Source: N074bin45 sp039587475 (GTDB lineage Bacteria > Gemmatimonadota > Gemmatimonadetes > Gemmatimonadales > GWC2-71-9). Taken from it: DNA of 64,000 nucleotides. Positions 26,777-36,008 of this stretch are shown here, piece by piece. The notes below the pieces were generated by a model. That model worked only from the letters and a program-made list of their open reading frames with translations. It did not search any database and was not told the origin of the DNA. The position numbers and the translations under genes were made by a program. Each line of letters starts with the position of its first letter. Within the stretch, counting starts at the first letter, position 1. Where the stretch lies: NCBI GenBank assembly GCA_039587475.1, contig JBDHIK010000007.1:1-64000 (forward strand). Direction: 5' to 3'.

Positions 26777-29569
26777 ATGACGGGACCACCACGCCACACC
26801 GACCTCGCGGCACCTTTCGCCGAACCCGATCGCGCTCTCGCGGGGGCGCGTGTCGCTCTCGAGCTTGCAGCGGAACTCCCGACGCTCCCGACGCTTGACG
26901 AGGCGGTACGCAGGGGCCTGGAGGCCGCAGTGCACGGTCTGCGGTTCGACGGCGCCATGTTGGCCCACGGCACGGATGAGAGCGGGGACGCGCTGGTGGT
27001 CCTCGGTGCGGCAGGGTTGGGGAGCACGCTGTCCCGGGTGGGGAGTCTGCTGGGGGAGCACAGTATCGAGCGCGCCGTGCTTCGAGCCGGACAGGCGCGC
27101 AGCAGTGCCGACTTCGATCGGGAACCGGAGCTGACCGCCGACCCGGTGCGTGGTCGCCTCCCCCGAGCGGGCCTGGTGTTGCCGATGCACGTCGGGGTGC
27201 GCGTGGTGGGGACGCTGACCCTCACGGTCTCCCCGGACCGCTGGCAACCACCCGACGCAGACGCCCTGCTCATCGCCCGGGCGGTCGCCGACCAGCTCGG
27301 TGCAGCCGTCAGCGGCTTCCGGACCCGGGCGGAGCTGATCACGCGGCTCGAGCAACTCGAGTCCCTCGGACGCGTGACCCATGTTCTGACCGGAGTCGAG
27401 GACGCCGAGCGCACGATGCGGTTCGTGGCGGACGAGGGCCGGCGGGTGTTCGCCGCGGAACGGGTCGGCGTGTTTCTGTTCCACCGCGACGAGGGACGAA
27501 CGGAGTGCGTGACCGCGATCGGTCTGTCGGATCGGTACATCAAGGAAGTGGAGCGGGCGGCCAACAAGCTCAAGACCACCAAACGGCTGCTGAATCGGGA
27601 GCCCGTGTTCGTACACCGTGCCCAGGGTCGACCCGGCAACCCGCTGGCCGCCGCCATCGCGGCGGAGGGCTATCGCTCCGTGGCGCTGCTCCCACTGGTG
27701 TTCGCCGGCGAGACGATCGGGTCGCTGGCCTTCTATCACGACCGGGGCAGGGACTACACCTCTGAAGAACGTCGATTGGCGGTCGCCTTCGCCGATCAGG
27801 CGGCCCTCGCCATTGGCAAGAGTCGCTTGCTGGATCAGGTCACACGGGTCAAACGCGAATGGCAGACGGCGTTTGATGCCTCAGGGAGCGGCTTGGCCGT
27901 CACCGACCGCCAGGGCATGATCGTCCGCGCCAACCGGTTCGTCGCCGAACTGGCGGACATCCCCGTGACGTCGCTCCCGGACTTCGACCTCAAGCAGGTG
28001 TTTCAGCACTGGCCTGAGGGTGGCGAGGACCCTCTGGCCGAGGCCAGCGAGACCGGGCGTCCCGCCGCCGCGATGCTCGACAGCCGCGACGGACGCCTGC
28101 TGGTGGTCACGGTCACCCCGCTTCCCGAGGGCCGCTGCATTGTCTCCATCGACGATCTCAGTGATCTCGTACGGCTGGAGAACCGCTTCCGCTTGGTGGT
28201 GGAGACGGCCCACGATGCCATCGTCATCGCGGATGCCGACGACCGGATCACGTTTGCCAACCCGGCCGCGGGAGAGCTGTTCGGCGGCACCGCCTCCACG
28301 CTGTCCGGAACGATCCTCCACTCACTGGTGCCGGACGAACTCCCGTCGACTCCGGCAGGGACAGCGCAGGCCCATCGCTACGAAGCAGTCTGCGTTCGCC
28401 CTGATGGGAGTACGCGGCGTGTGGCCGTGTCGAGCGCGCCGCTGCTCGAAGGATCGACGCCGAGCGGACGGGTGGCCCTCATACGCGACGTCACGCAGGA
28501 GCACCAGACGCTGGAGCAACTTCGGTTGTCGGAAGGACGTTTCCGGACCCTGTTCACGTCGGCGCCGGTGGCCATCTGTACCCTCGACGTGGAGGGCCGG
28601 TTCCTGTCGGTCAATCGCGCGGCCCTCCAGATGTTCCAGGTCGACGGCTTGACGCCGGCCGAGTCGCTGTTCCGGTTCGTCGATGCGCCGGAAGTGGAAG
28701 CCGTTCGACGCCATCTGGCCGCAAGCCTCGGTGGGGAGCGCCGGGAGTTTTTCTTCCGCTTTACGCGGTCCGACGGGGCGTTTCGCGAGGCCGCCGTCGT
28801 CTCGACGCCCATCAGTCAGGGATCCACGGAGTCCATCCTGGCGATCGCCCGCGATGTGACCGATGAGCAGCGGCTCCGCGAGCGTCTGATTCAAGCCGAG
28901 AAGATGGCCTCCCTGGGGCAGGTGGTCTCCGGCGTGGCCCACGAATTGAACAACCCCATCGCGGGGATTGCCGCCCTGGCGCAGACGCTGCTGCTGGAAG
29001 GCCCCCTCGACGAGGGGACGCAGCGCGTCCTCGAGAGCATCCGCCAGGAAAGTGACCGTGCCGCGCGGATCATCTCGGATCTTCTGACGTCGGCACGGCA
29101 ACAGCCGCTCAAGCGATATGACGTCGATCTCAACCGCCTGGTTCAGGACACCATCGAACTCGAGGCAAAGGCGTGGGGCGAGTCGGCGTCGTGGACGGTC
29201 GATCTGGCCCCGGACCTGCCCCTGGTGAACGCGGATCCCGATCAGCTGCGTCAGGTGCTCAGCAATCTGGTGGCGAACGCTCGGCAGGCGATGTCAGATG
29301 CGGAACGCCGCGAGGGGCGCGTCCGCACCTACGTGCGGGAACAATCGGTCGGCTGTGAGGTCTCGGATTCCGGACCGGGCATCCGCCCCGAATCGCTGGG
29401 GCGCGTGTTCGAACCGTTTTATACCACCAAAGTGGTCGGGCAGGGGACGGGGTTGGGGTTGGCGATCTCGCACGGGATCATCGAAGCTCACGGCGGTACC
29501 ATCAACGCCGCCAATCAGCCGGGTGGCGGTGCGCGGTTCTGGTTCGAGTTGCACCGACTGGCGGGGTAA
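26777..29569 (+). CDS. GAF/PAS sensor histidine kinase, soluble
   Basis: 930 aa, no membrane segment. Order: two GAF-like domains (about 20-190 and 195-340), three PAS domains (about 345-700), HisKA with the phosphoacceptor His722 in GVAHELNNPIAG, and HATPase_c with NLVANARQAM (N box), DSGPGI (G1) and GTGLGLAIS (G2). The kinase core is of the NtrB/HPK4 type. It probably senses an intracellular ligand or redox state and phosphorylates the regulator encoded 26 bases downstream. ATG 26777 lies 4 bases after the lipid kinase stop; an upstream frame to 26579 is shadow. Confidence 0.88.
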   Translation: MTGPPRHTDLAAPFAEPDRALAGARVALELAAELPTLPTLDEAVRRGLEAAVHGLRFDGAMLAHGTDESGDALVVLGAAGLGSTLSRVGSLLGEHSIERAVLRAGQARSSADFDREPELTADPVRGRLPRAGLVLPMHVGVRVVGTLTLTVSPDRWQPPDADALLIARAVADQLGAAVSGFRTRAELITRLEQLESLGRVTHVLTGVEDAERTMRFVADEGRRVFAAERVGVFLFHRDEGRTECVTAIGLSDRYIKEVERAANKLKTTKRLLNREPVFVHRAQGRPGNPLAAAIAAEGYRSVALLPLVFAGETIGSLAFYHDRGRDYTSEERRLAVAFADQAALAIGKSRLLDQVTRVKREWQTAFDASGSGLAVTDRQGMIVRANRFVAELADIPVTSLPDFDLKQVFQHWPEGGEDPLAEASETGRPAAAMLDSRDGRLLVVTVTPLPEGRCIVSIDDLSDLVRLENRFRLVVETAHDAIVIADADDRITFANPAAGELFGGTASTLSGTILHSLVPDELPSTPAGTAQAHRYEAVCVRPDGSTRRVAVSSAPLLEGSTPSGRVALIRDVTQEHQTLEQLRLSEGRFRTLFTSAPVAICTLDVEGRFLSVNRAALQMFQVDGLTPAESLFRFVDAPEVEAVRRHLAASLGGERREFFFRFTRSDGAFREAAVVSTPISQGSTESILAIARDVTDEQRLRERLIQAEKMASLGQVVSGVAHELNNPIAGIAALAQTLLLEGPLDEGTQRVLESIRQESDRAARIISDLLTSARQQPLKRYDVDLNRLVQDTIELEAKAWGESASWTVDLAPDLPLVNADPDQLRQVLSNLVANARQAMSDAERREGRVRTYVREQSVGCEVSDSGPGIRPESLGRVFEPFYTTKVVGQGTGLGLAISHGIIEAHGGTINAANQPGGGARFWFELHRLAG

Positions 29570-29595
29570 CACGCAAGGAAGAGTGGAGGAGACTC

Positions 29596-30942
29596 ATGGC
29601 GGCTTCCGTGCTGCTCATTGACGACGATGTCGACGTATTGCGGTCCTTGGGGAAATATCTCGAACAGATCGGCTACGAGGTGACTCGTGAGCTGAACGGC
29701 GAAGCGGGCTTGGCATCCTATGCCCGTCTGCATCCGGACGTCGTCGTCCTCGACCTGCACCTCCCGGGTATGGACGGCATGGAGGTGCTGGACCGACTCC
29801 GCCAACAGGATGCGCTGGTGGTCCTGTTGACGGGCACCGGCGACGTCGAGGCCGCGGTGCAGGCCATCCAGGCCGGCGCGGAGAATTTCCTCACCAAGCC
29901 CGTTTCCCTCGAGCACCTGTCGGCGGCGATTGCCAGGGTGGCGGACAAGGCGCGTCTCCGTCGCGTCAACCGCACGCTGCTGGCCCAGCAGTCGAGCGCC
30001 GAGGGGCTCGAGGCCCTCGGGCAATCGACCGTCATGCGGGACCTGGCCCATCAGGTCGGGCTGCTGGCCCAGAGTGACCGGACCACGGTGCTCCTCCAGG
30101 GCGAGAGCGGCACCGGCAAGGCCTGGGTCGCCAGGCTGATCCACGATCTGGGGTCCCGGTCCAGCGCCGCATTCGTCTCGGCCTCCTGCAGCGCGGCGCC
30201 CGGTAGCCAGCTCGATTCGGAACTCTTTGGGCAGGAGAAGGGAACCGAGTCCGCCGGGGAGGGGCGGCAACAGGGGCTCTTCGAGATCGCCGACCGGGGC
30301 ACCATCTACCTCGGGGACATCGCAGACATCCCTCCCGAGTTGCAGCCCAAGCTCCTCAAGGCACTTGAAACGAAGGCCTTCCGACGCCTGGGCGGAACAC
30401 GTGAGGTCGAAGTGGACGTGCGCGTCATTGCCGGTTCCAGCAGGGACATCCGGGAGGATGTCGAGGCCGGGCGGATTCGGGAGGATCTGTACTATCGTCT
30501 CAGTGTCATGCCGCTGGCGTTGCCTCCCGTTCGGGAGCGCCCCGAGGAGGACCGGGCGGCGCTGCTGCACCGGCTCTTCGAGGCTCTGGGCGCGGAGTTG
30601 TCGGGCGGGCCGGAGCGGATCTCCGACGACGCGCTGGAGCGGATGCTGGAGTACGCCTGGCCCGGGAACATCCGCGAGATGCGGAACGTCCTCGAGCGGG
30701 CGACCATCCTGGCCCGGGGGGAAGCGGAGATCAGCGTGAAGCACCTGCCCGGCGAGTTCCGGGCCCGGGCTGGCCTGGGTGACCGCCGCCATACACCAGT
30801 TACATTGGACGAACTCGAGCGCCAGCACATCGAACGGACCCTCAGCCACCACGGTGGCAACCGGACGCGTTCGGCGGTCGAACTCGGCATTTCGAGAGCG
30901 ACCCTGATCAACAAGATCAAGCGCTACTCGATCAAGCTGTAA
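29596..30942 (+). CDS. NtrC-like response regulator lacking GAFTGA and Walker B residues
   Basis: 448 aa. Receiver domain 1-120 with phosphoacceptor Asp53 (VVVLDLHLPGMDG) and Lys101; AAA+ domain about 145-380 with Walker A GESGTGK (169-175); C-terminal Fis-type helix-turn-helix (HHGGNRTRSAVELGISRATL). The sigma-54 contact loop, normally GAFTGA, reads GTESAG (216-221), and Walker B, normally LDE, reads LGD (239-241). Both are needed for sigma-54 activation, so this protein probably regulates in another way, as known for GAFTGA-less relatives such as TyrR. Good GGAGG ribosome site. Pairs with the preceding kinase. Confidence 0.9.
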   Translation: MAASVLLIDDDVDVLRSLGKYLEQIGYEVTRELNGEAGLASYARLHPDVVVLDLHLPGMDGMEVLDRLRQQDALVVLLTGTGDVEAAVQAIQAGAENFLTKPVSLEHLSAAIARVADKARLRRVNRTLLAQQSSAEGLEALGQSTVMRDLAHQVGLLAQSDRTTVLLQGESGTGKAWVARLIHDLGSRSSAAFVSASCSAAPGSQLDSELFGQEKGTESAGEGRQQGLFEIADRGTIYLGDIADIPPELQPKLLKALETKAFRRLGGTREVEVDVRVIAGSSRDIREDVEAGRIREDLYYRLSVMPLALPPVRERPEEDRAALLHRLFEALGAELSGGPERISDDALERMLEYAWPGNIREMRNVLERATILARGEAEISVKHLPGEFRARAGLGDRRHTPVTLDELERQHIERTLSHHGGNRTRSAVELGISRATLINKIKRYSIKL

Positions 30943-30953
30943 CGCGGAGGAGC

Positions 30954-31136
30954 ATGATGGCCGATCTCAAGGAGAAAGACGCCATGGTGTGCCGGGCGTG
31001 CGGGCGGGAGGAACGCGCCTCGGAAGGGTACCCCTGCACGGAATGTGGCACCTTCATCTGTCTCATCTGCCACTTCCGCGGGACGGAATTATGCAGCGAA
31101 TGCCATTCGGCGCTGGGCGGGCCGACGTCCACTTGA
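30954..31136 (+). CDS. Small cysteine-rich zinc-binding protein
   Basis: 60 aa (59 if the second ATG at 30957 is used, which spaces better from GGAGG). Ten cysteines in CxxC pairs, CRAC, CTEC, CLIC and CSEC among them, plus a His in CHFRG, make a B-box/RING-like or double zinc-ribbon fold likely. No enzymatic motif. It begins 11 bases after the response regulator and shares its strand and likely its message. Function unknown; a partner or stabiliser of the two-component pair is possible but unsupported. Confidence 0.6.
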   Translation: MMADLKEKDAMVCRACGREERASEGYPCTECGTFICLICHFRGTELCSECHSALGGPTST

Positions 31137-31165
31137 CGAGTGCTGCCACGCCATCCGGGAATGCC

Positions 31166-31867
31166 ATGCAAGAGAAGCTCGTGCTGTTCGACATCGACGG
31201 AACGCTGCTCCTTTCTGGTGGGGCCGGCAAGCGTGCGCTCACCAGCGTCATGACCGAGACCGTCGGCGACCCGGAGGTCTTTGGACGGGTCCGGTTCGAC
31301 GGGAAGACCGATCCGCAGATCATCATCGAACTGCTCCTCGAGGCGGGGCAGGACTGCGATCGCGACGACCCCCGCATTGCAGCCCTGGCAGAGCGCTATC
31401 TCGAGACCCTGGAACGGGAGCTGTCCGACCCGTCGGGAACGCCGCCAGCGCTGATGCCGGGAGTCGAGGACCTGTTGGGGACCCTGGAGGCGGACGGACG
31501 TGTGACCATCGGGCTCCTGACGGGGAATCTGGTTCAGGGGGCGACACTCAAGCTGCGGTCGGTTGGGCTGGAACCGGACCGCTTCGTGGTCGGCGCCTTT
31601 GGCTCGGACTCACCGCATCGCCCCGATCTACCGGCCATTGCGGCGGAACGCGCCGGGCCGATCTTCGGCCGGGTTCCCTGGGGCGAGGAAGTGGTGATCA
31701 TTGGCGACACCCCAGCCGACGTCACTTGTGGAGTCCCCATTGGGGCCCGTGCCATCGCCGTGGCAACCGGGAATTACGCTGTGGCCGACCTGGCAGAGGC
31801 CGGGGCCCATACCGTGGTGGCGGACCTCGTCGATGCCGGGACCGTCATGGACGCCATCTTTGCTTGA
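31166..31867 (+). CDS. HAD-superfamily phosphatase
   Basis: 233 aa. Motif I FDIDGTLLLSGG (nucleophile and acid/base Asp), motif II LLTGN, motif III Lys likely around the RPDLP segment, motif IV IGDTPADVTCG. The cap is the alpha-helical type inserted after motif I, so a phosphoglycolate-phosphatase/beta-phosphoglucomutase-like subfamily is likely. Substrate unknown. A phosphoglycolate phosphatase would fit the glycolate oxidase operon elsewhere in the window, but nothing links the two directly. Confidence 0.8.
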   Translation: MQEKLVLFDIDGTLLLSGGAGKRALTSVMTETVGDPEVFGRVRFDGKTDPQIIIELLLEAGQDCDRDDPRIAALAERYLETLERELSDPSGTPPALMPGVEDLLGTLEADGRVTIGLLTGNLVQGATLKLRSVGLEPDRFVVGAFGSDSPHRPDLPAIAAERAGPIFGRVPWGEEVVIIGDTPADVTCGVPIGARAIAVATGNYAVADLAEAGAHTVVADLVDAGTVMDAIFA

Positions 31868-31883
31868 GGATGCGCCAGCCACG

Positions 31884-32618
31884 ATGACTCCCCTGCCAGG
31901 TCCCTCTGCCTCCTCCACCCTCCCCGAGTTGGGAGGAGCCCTGGGCCGTGTGGCCGGAGCCAGGTCCAACCCACGGCACGCCGTGCTGGACGCCATCCGC
32001 ATCGAGTTGGCGACGCAACTGTTCCAGGCCGCCGGGCAATCACGCGCCCTCTTGGCCGGGGGGGACCGCGACCCAGGGCTCGAAGCCCTCAGCCGGTCAG
32101 TGTGGCTCGATGCTTGGGAACACGCGGTCACTGAAGCCGGAGAGGCCGTGGCCGACCGTCTTCGAAGCGCATTCGAGGCGGCGGCGCTGGAGTCGAGAAT
32201 GCCACCGCGGCTCCTGGCCTCCTTCGTACCGACCGAACCCGAACGCCGAGCCATCAAGGCCCATCTGGGGAAGGGGACCGGTCGCCTGGAACAGGCGTTG
32301 GACACACTGGACGAGGCTGCGGCTGGCGCTGGCAAGGACCCCGACCAGATCGTCGCGTGGACCGCTGCGGTCGATCTGTGCGCCCGGAGGGTCGAAGCTG
32401 CCTGGGCCGACCTCCTCGAGGCCGTGGATCACGAGGAGCAGCGCTGGCGTGTGGAGATCGAGACGGTACGCGCGTGGCGCCGCCCGCGTTGGCCGCTCTG
32501 GGTGCTGACCTCCGTCGTCGTCGTCGTGGCTGTGTACCTCGGCCTGGTCGCCGGTGGCATCCTCATGCCGCCGGCGTTCCTCAGTGGCTGGGCTGATTTC
32601 TGGTGGGAGCGCTTATGA
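31884..32618 (+). CDS. Hypothetical protein with C-terminal membrane anchor
   Basis: 244 aa, not recognised. Residues 1-195 are mostly alpha-helical and Ala/Glu/Arg-rich, suggesting coiled-coil or helical-bundle structure on the cytosolic side; residues about 198-225 form one strongly hydrophobic segment (PLWVLTSVVVVVAVYLGLVA), leaving a short Trp-rich tail. ATG 31884 follows the HAD stop by 16 bases; the frame extends to 31701 without support. The stop overlaps the acpS start as ATGA, so the two are coupled. Confidence 0.55.
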   Translation: MTPLPGPSASSTLPELGGALGRVAGARSNPRHAVLDAIRIELATQLFQAAGQSRALLAGGDRDPGLEALSRSVWLDAWEHAVTEAGEAVADRLRSAFEAAALESRMPPRLLASFVPTEPERRAIKAHLGKGTGRLEQALDTLDEAAAGAGKDPDQIVAWTAAVDLCARRVEAAWADLLEAVDHEEQRWRVEIETVRAWRRPRWPLWVLTSVVVVVAVYLGLVAGGILMPPAFLSGWADFWWERL

Positions 32619-33001
32619 CGGTCGTCGGAGTCGGACTGGATCTGGTCGAAGTCGACCGGGCCGGCAAGTTGATCGAGGCCAAGGAGGAGGCGGTCTTCGA
32701 CAAGCTCCTCACCAAGGCCGAACGGGACTACGTGGCCAAGCAGCCGCTGCCGGCCCAACACCTTGCGGTGCGCATCGCTGCCAAGGAAGCGGTGTACAAG
32801 GCGCTGCAGTCACTGCCGGACAGCCGTGCCGTCGGGTGGCAGGACATCGAGGTGGTACGAGGCCGGGAGGGCTTCCCGTCCATCCGGTTGCTGGGTCTGG
32901 CCGCAGAACTTGCCAATCGCGCCGGTGGCCTGACCATCCACTTGTCGCTCAGTCACAGCGACCTCTCCGCAGGAGCAGTCGTCCTCATCGAAACCCCGTA
33001 G
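32615..33001 (+). CDS. acpS: Holo-[acyl-carrier-protein] synthase
   Basis: 128 aa, the usual length. Transfers the 4'-phosphopantetheine of CoA to acyl carrier protein. Metal-binding motif GVGLDLVEVDR at the N-terminus, second motif AAKEAVYKAL, and HLSLSHSDLSAGAVVL at the end. The ATG at 32615 has GGGAG six bases before it and overlaps the previous stop by 4 bases; an alternative GTG at 32603 lacks such support. Confidence 0.9.
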   Translation: MTVVGVGLDLVEVDRAGKLIEAKEEAVFDKLLTKAERDYVAKQPLPAQHLAVRIAAKEAVYKALQSLPDSRAVGWQDIEVVRGREGFPSIRLLGLAAELANRAGGLTIHLSLSHSDLSAGAVVLIETP

Positions 33002-33064
33002 CACCCAGCCTCTTCCAAATACGACAGGCGCAGTCTACTTTCGAAGCAATTGTCGCCAAACGAG

Positions 33065-35164
33065 ATGAGAATGGTTCTCAAATACGCCCTGGGCCTGATC
33101 CTGGTCGGGGCCAGCGCCTCCCAGGCCATCGCTCAGGACCCCGGCGCCGCTCTGCAGCGCCTGGCCGCCACCGCCACCCTTGCCGCCCAGGAGTATGCCA
33201 TCGGGGTCCAGGGTGGGATCATCGTCTCGCAGGAGGAGGTCGATGAGGCGACCCTGTTTCTGGCCGAAGCCATCAGATCGAGCGAGGGCCTGCCCGAGCC
33301 ACACCGCGCCCGCGCCCAGGCCGGCCTGGACTCCATCGTCCGACTGGTCGAGTCGCTGGCGGACCCGGACGCGGTGGCTGACGCGGTCGCTGGTCTGACC
33401 GGTAGCCTGGCGCAGGACATGGGCGTCCCGCTCGACGTGGTACCGGATGCCGTGCCGGCGCTGGCCCACGGCGCCGACGTCTATCGTGCGCAATGTCTGT
33501 CGTGTCACGGCGAGTTGGGTGCGGGGGACGGGGCGGCCGCGCATCTCCAGAGCCCGCCCCCGGCCGATCTGACGGACCGGTTGTTGCTTGCGGACCAATC
33601 ACCTCTCGATTTCTACCGGCGTATCACCATCGGTGTCGCCGGTACCTCCATGCTGGCGTTCGAGGACATTCTCTCGGAAGAGGACCGCTGGGCCGTGGCG
33701 GCCTATACCAGCACGCTCCGGTTGCCGGACCCGGCGGGGAATGTTCCACCGCACCTGTGGCTTTTTGGATCGACCGCCCGGATGAGTGATGAGGCGCTCT
33801 CGGCCGAGTTGGCGGCCTCGGGTCGTGACTCCTCCGCTGCCGCCGTGGCGGCGGTGAGGCGTCACCCCGGCCCGTCGGGAGATGAGGAGCAGGCTCTGGC
33901 CGCCCTGGGTCGTGTCCGCAGCCAGATTGACTCCGCCTATCGGCTGGCTATGGGCGGCGCATCGTCCCTGGCAGGGGAAGTTGCCCTCAACGCCTACATC
34001 TCTTTCGAAGCGGTAGAGCGTCGGCTCCGATCACGATCACCGGCCCTGGCGGCAAACCTGGAAGGGGCCTTCGCGACGTACCGGGGAAGCGTGGCGGGGC
34101 AGCGGGCTACGCCACAGGAGGTGCGAGAGCTGCGCACGGCACTGCTGGGGCAACTGGATGATGCGCGCGACGCGATCGCGACCAATTTGTCCCCCTGGCA
34201 GCTCTTCGTGCAGTCCTTCGTCATCCTGCTACGGGAGGGCGTCGAAGCCATCCTGATCATCGGCGCCCTGATCGCGTTTCTGGTCAAGACAGGGGCCAAA
34301 GAGAGACGCCGGGACGTGTACTACGGCGTGGGGGCGGCTGTCGCGGCCAGTCTCCTGACCGCGGTGCTCATCGAGGCCGTGTTCCACATGAGCGTGGCCC
34401 AACAGGAGCTTCTCGAAGGCGCCACCATGGTCCTGGCCGCCGGGGTGTTGTTCTACGTCTCCTACTGGCTGCTGTCCAAAATGGAGGTGGCTCGGTGGAA
34501 CAGCTTCGTGCGTGGCAAGACGCAGCAGGCGCTGGTGGGAGGGTCGGTCCTGGCGCTGCCCACCGTGGCCTTCCTGGCCGTCTATCGCGAAGGCTTCGAG
34601 ACGGTGCTGTTCTACAAGGCGTTGATGGTCGGAGGGGGCGTGGGCGCCGGTGCCCCGGTCGTGGCGGGGATGGTCGTGGCGGCGGTAGCGCTCGCGTTCA
34701 TCTACCTGGCGATCACCCGTTTCGGTGTCCGTATCCCACTCAAGCCGTTCTTCGGAGTGACCGGGGTGTTCCTGTACTATCTGGCTTTCGTGTTTGCCGG
34801 GAAGGGAGTGCTCGAACTGCAGGGGGCCGGCCTCCTGGCAACGACATACCTCCCCTGGGCGCCGGTGGTTCCTGCGCTGGGGATGTACGGCTCGCTCGAG
34901 GGCTTGCTGCTCCAATCCGTGCTGGGCGGCCTGTTCGTGGTGGGCCTGCTCTGGAGTTTCGTAGTTGCGCCCCGGCGGGCGCGTCTGATTCCGGTGCCTT
35001 CCCGGGCGCCGGTGGAGCCAACGCCGCCCGACCCGATTCCGGATCTCGAAGGTGACCCTGACCTGGAGAAGTCACTGGTGCGGATGGATGCCGACCTGGC
35101 GGAGGTGCGCGCCGAGATCGCCCGCATCCGCGACCGGGTCTCCGATTCCAGTCCGCAGGCCTGA
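33065..35164 (+). CDS. Cytochrome c-FTR1 fusion iron permease
   Basis: 699 aa. Signal peptide (1-24), a periplasmic region with a c-type haem site CLSCH (144-148) and a likely axial Met in GTSMLAF, a helical linker, then a polytopic FTR1 permease. Both iron-channel motifs are intact: REGVE (390-394) and REGFE (508-512). Characterised FTR1 systems take up ferrous iron after oxidation, and the fused haem could shuttle the electron. A short Pro-rich linker and coiled coil close the protein. ATG 33065 or 33071 are both possible. A weak promoter (TTCCAA-17-TACTTT, 33013-33041) lies upstream; no clear Fur box. Confidence 0.88.
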   Translation: MRMVLKYALGLILVGASASQAIAQDPGAALQRLAATATLAAQEYAIGVQGGIIVSQEEVDEATLFLAEAIRSSEGLPEPHRARAQAGLDSIVRLVESLADPDAVADAVAGLTGSLAQDMGVPLDVVPDAVPALAHGADVYRAQCLSCHGELGAGDGAAAHLQSPPPADLTDRLLLADQSPLDFYRRITIGVAGTSMLAFEDILSEEDRWAVAAYTSTLRLPDPAGNVPPHLWLFGSTARMSDEALSAELAASGRDSSAAAVAAVRRHPGPSGDEEQALAALGRVRSQIDSAYRLAMGGASSLAGEVALNAYISFEAVERRLRSRSPALAANLEGAFATYRGSVAGQRATPQEVRELRTALLGQLDDARDAIATNLSPWQLFVQSFVILLREGVEAILIIGALIAFLVKTGAKERRRDVYYGVGAAVAASLLTAVLIEAVFHMSVAQQELLEGATMVLAAGVLFYVSYWLLSKMEVARWNSFVRGKTQQALVGGSVLALPTVAFLAVYREGFETVLFYKALMVGGGVGAGAPVVAGMVVAAVALAFIYLAITRFGVRIPLKPFFGVTGVFLYYLAFVFAGKGVLELQGAGLLATTYLPWAPVVPALGMYGSLEGLLLQSVLGGLFVVGLLWSFVVAPRRARLIPVPSRAPVEPTPPDPIPDLEGDPDLEKSLVRMDADLAEVRAEIARIRDRVSDSSPQA

Positions 35165-35177
35165 CCTGTGGTCAGGC
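35159..35177. terminator. Hairpin containing both convergent stop codons
   Basis: An 8-bp perfect stem GCCTGACC / GGTCAGGC with a 3-base loop joins the FTR1 and lgt 3' ends. The TGA of each gene lies in one arm. It lacks U-tracts, so it could end transcription in either direction only weakly or protect mRNA ends. Confidence 0.35.
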
Positions 35178-36008
35178 GCCCGACGCCTGTTGGAGATAGG
35201 GTCCCGGATCGGCTTCCTTGCGGCCGCGTAGTGCGGCGATGAGGTAGGCGCCGGTCAGGATCAGCGCCACACTGGTGAGTTGTGCCAGCGTGAAGGAGCC
35301 GAACATGCGGTCGTCCTTGGCGCGGAGGAACTCGACCAGGAACCGCTCCATGCCGGCGAATACCAAGTACAGTCCGAACAGCCAGCCCGTGCCGCCTTCA
35401 CGACGCCGAAGTGACCACAAGAGCGCGAACGCCCCCAACATGAGCGCCACCTCGTACAGTTGGGTGGGATGCACCGCCAGTACGGTGGTCGGGTCGACGC
35501 CTTCCGGGATGGGTATCCCGAACAGGCGGTTCATGTTGTCAGCCGTGGATGGCGGGAGACCCTGGGGGAAGCGCACTGCCCAGGCAACGTCCGTCGGGCG
35601 CCCGTAGTCGTCGTTGACCAGGAAACAGCCGACCCGCCCGAGAGCGTAGGCTGCGGCCAGGGATGGCGCCACCAGTTGTGCCGTCCAGCGGGTCGGCACC
35701 TTGAGGCGGATGCCGTTCAGGATGACGGCGAGGGTCCCCCCGATGAAGCCGCCGTACCACACCAGACCGCCGCGTGAGAACAGGGCCTGCGGGTCGCCGG
35801 TCAGCCCCACATACCACAGCTTGGCGCCGACGATGCCGCCGATGACTGCCGCGACGACGATTTCTCCGGCGTAGTCTTCTCGCAGACCCCGGCGCCGCAA
35901 CTCGAGTCCGATGAGCCAGCCTCCCATGAGGAAGCCGACCATCATCATGATGCCATAGCCGGTGATCTGGAGCGGGCCGACGTTGAAGATGATGGGATAG
36001 ACCGTCAT
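35172..36008 (-). CDS. lgt: Prolipoprotein diacylglyceryl transferase
   Basis: 278 aa. Transfers diacylglycerol from phosphatidylglycerol to the lipobox Cys of prolipoproteins in the inner membrane. Seven or so hydrophobic segments; signature GRVGCFLVNDDYGRPTD, plus the essential His region MMMVGFLMGG and VWYGGFIGG and HPTQLYE. The ATG at 36008 overlaps the tsaD stop (ATGA). Last gene of the long minus-strand row; its product is needed by the several lipoproteins in this window. Confidence 0.93.
   Translation of the reverse strand: MTVYPIIFNVGPLQITGYGIMMMVGFLMGGWLIGLELRRRGLREDYAGEIVVAAVIGGIVGAKLWYVGLTGDPQALFSRGGLVWYGGFIGGTLAVILNGIRLKVPTRWTAQLVAPSLAAAYALGRVGCFLVNDDYGRPTDVAWAVRFPQGLPPSTADNMNRLFGIPIPEGVDPTTVLAVHPTQLYEVALMLGAFALLWSLRRREGGTGWLFGLYLVFAGMERFLVEFLRAKDDRMFGSFTLAQLTSVALILTGAYLIAALRGRKEADPGPYLQQASGA

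Noticed and set aside
33001..33064. Fur box upstream of the FTR1 permease
   Set aside because: No GATAATGAT-like palindrome is visible in the 60-base gap.
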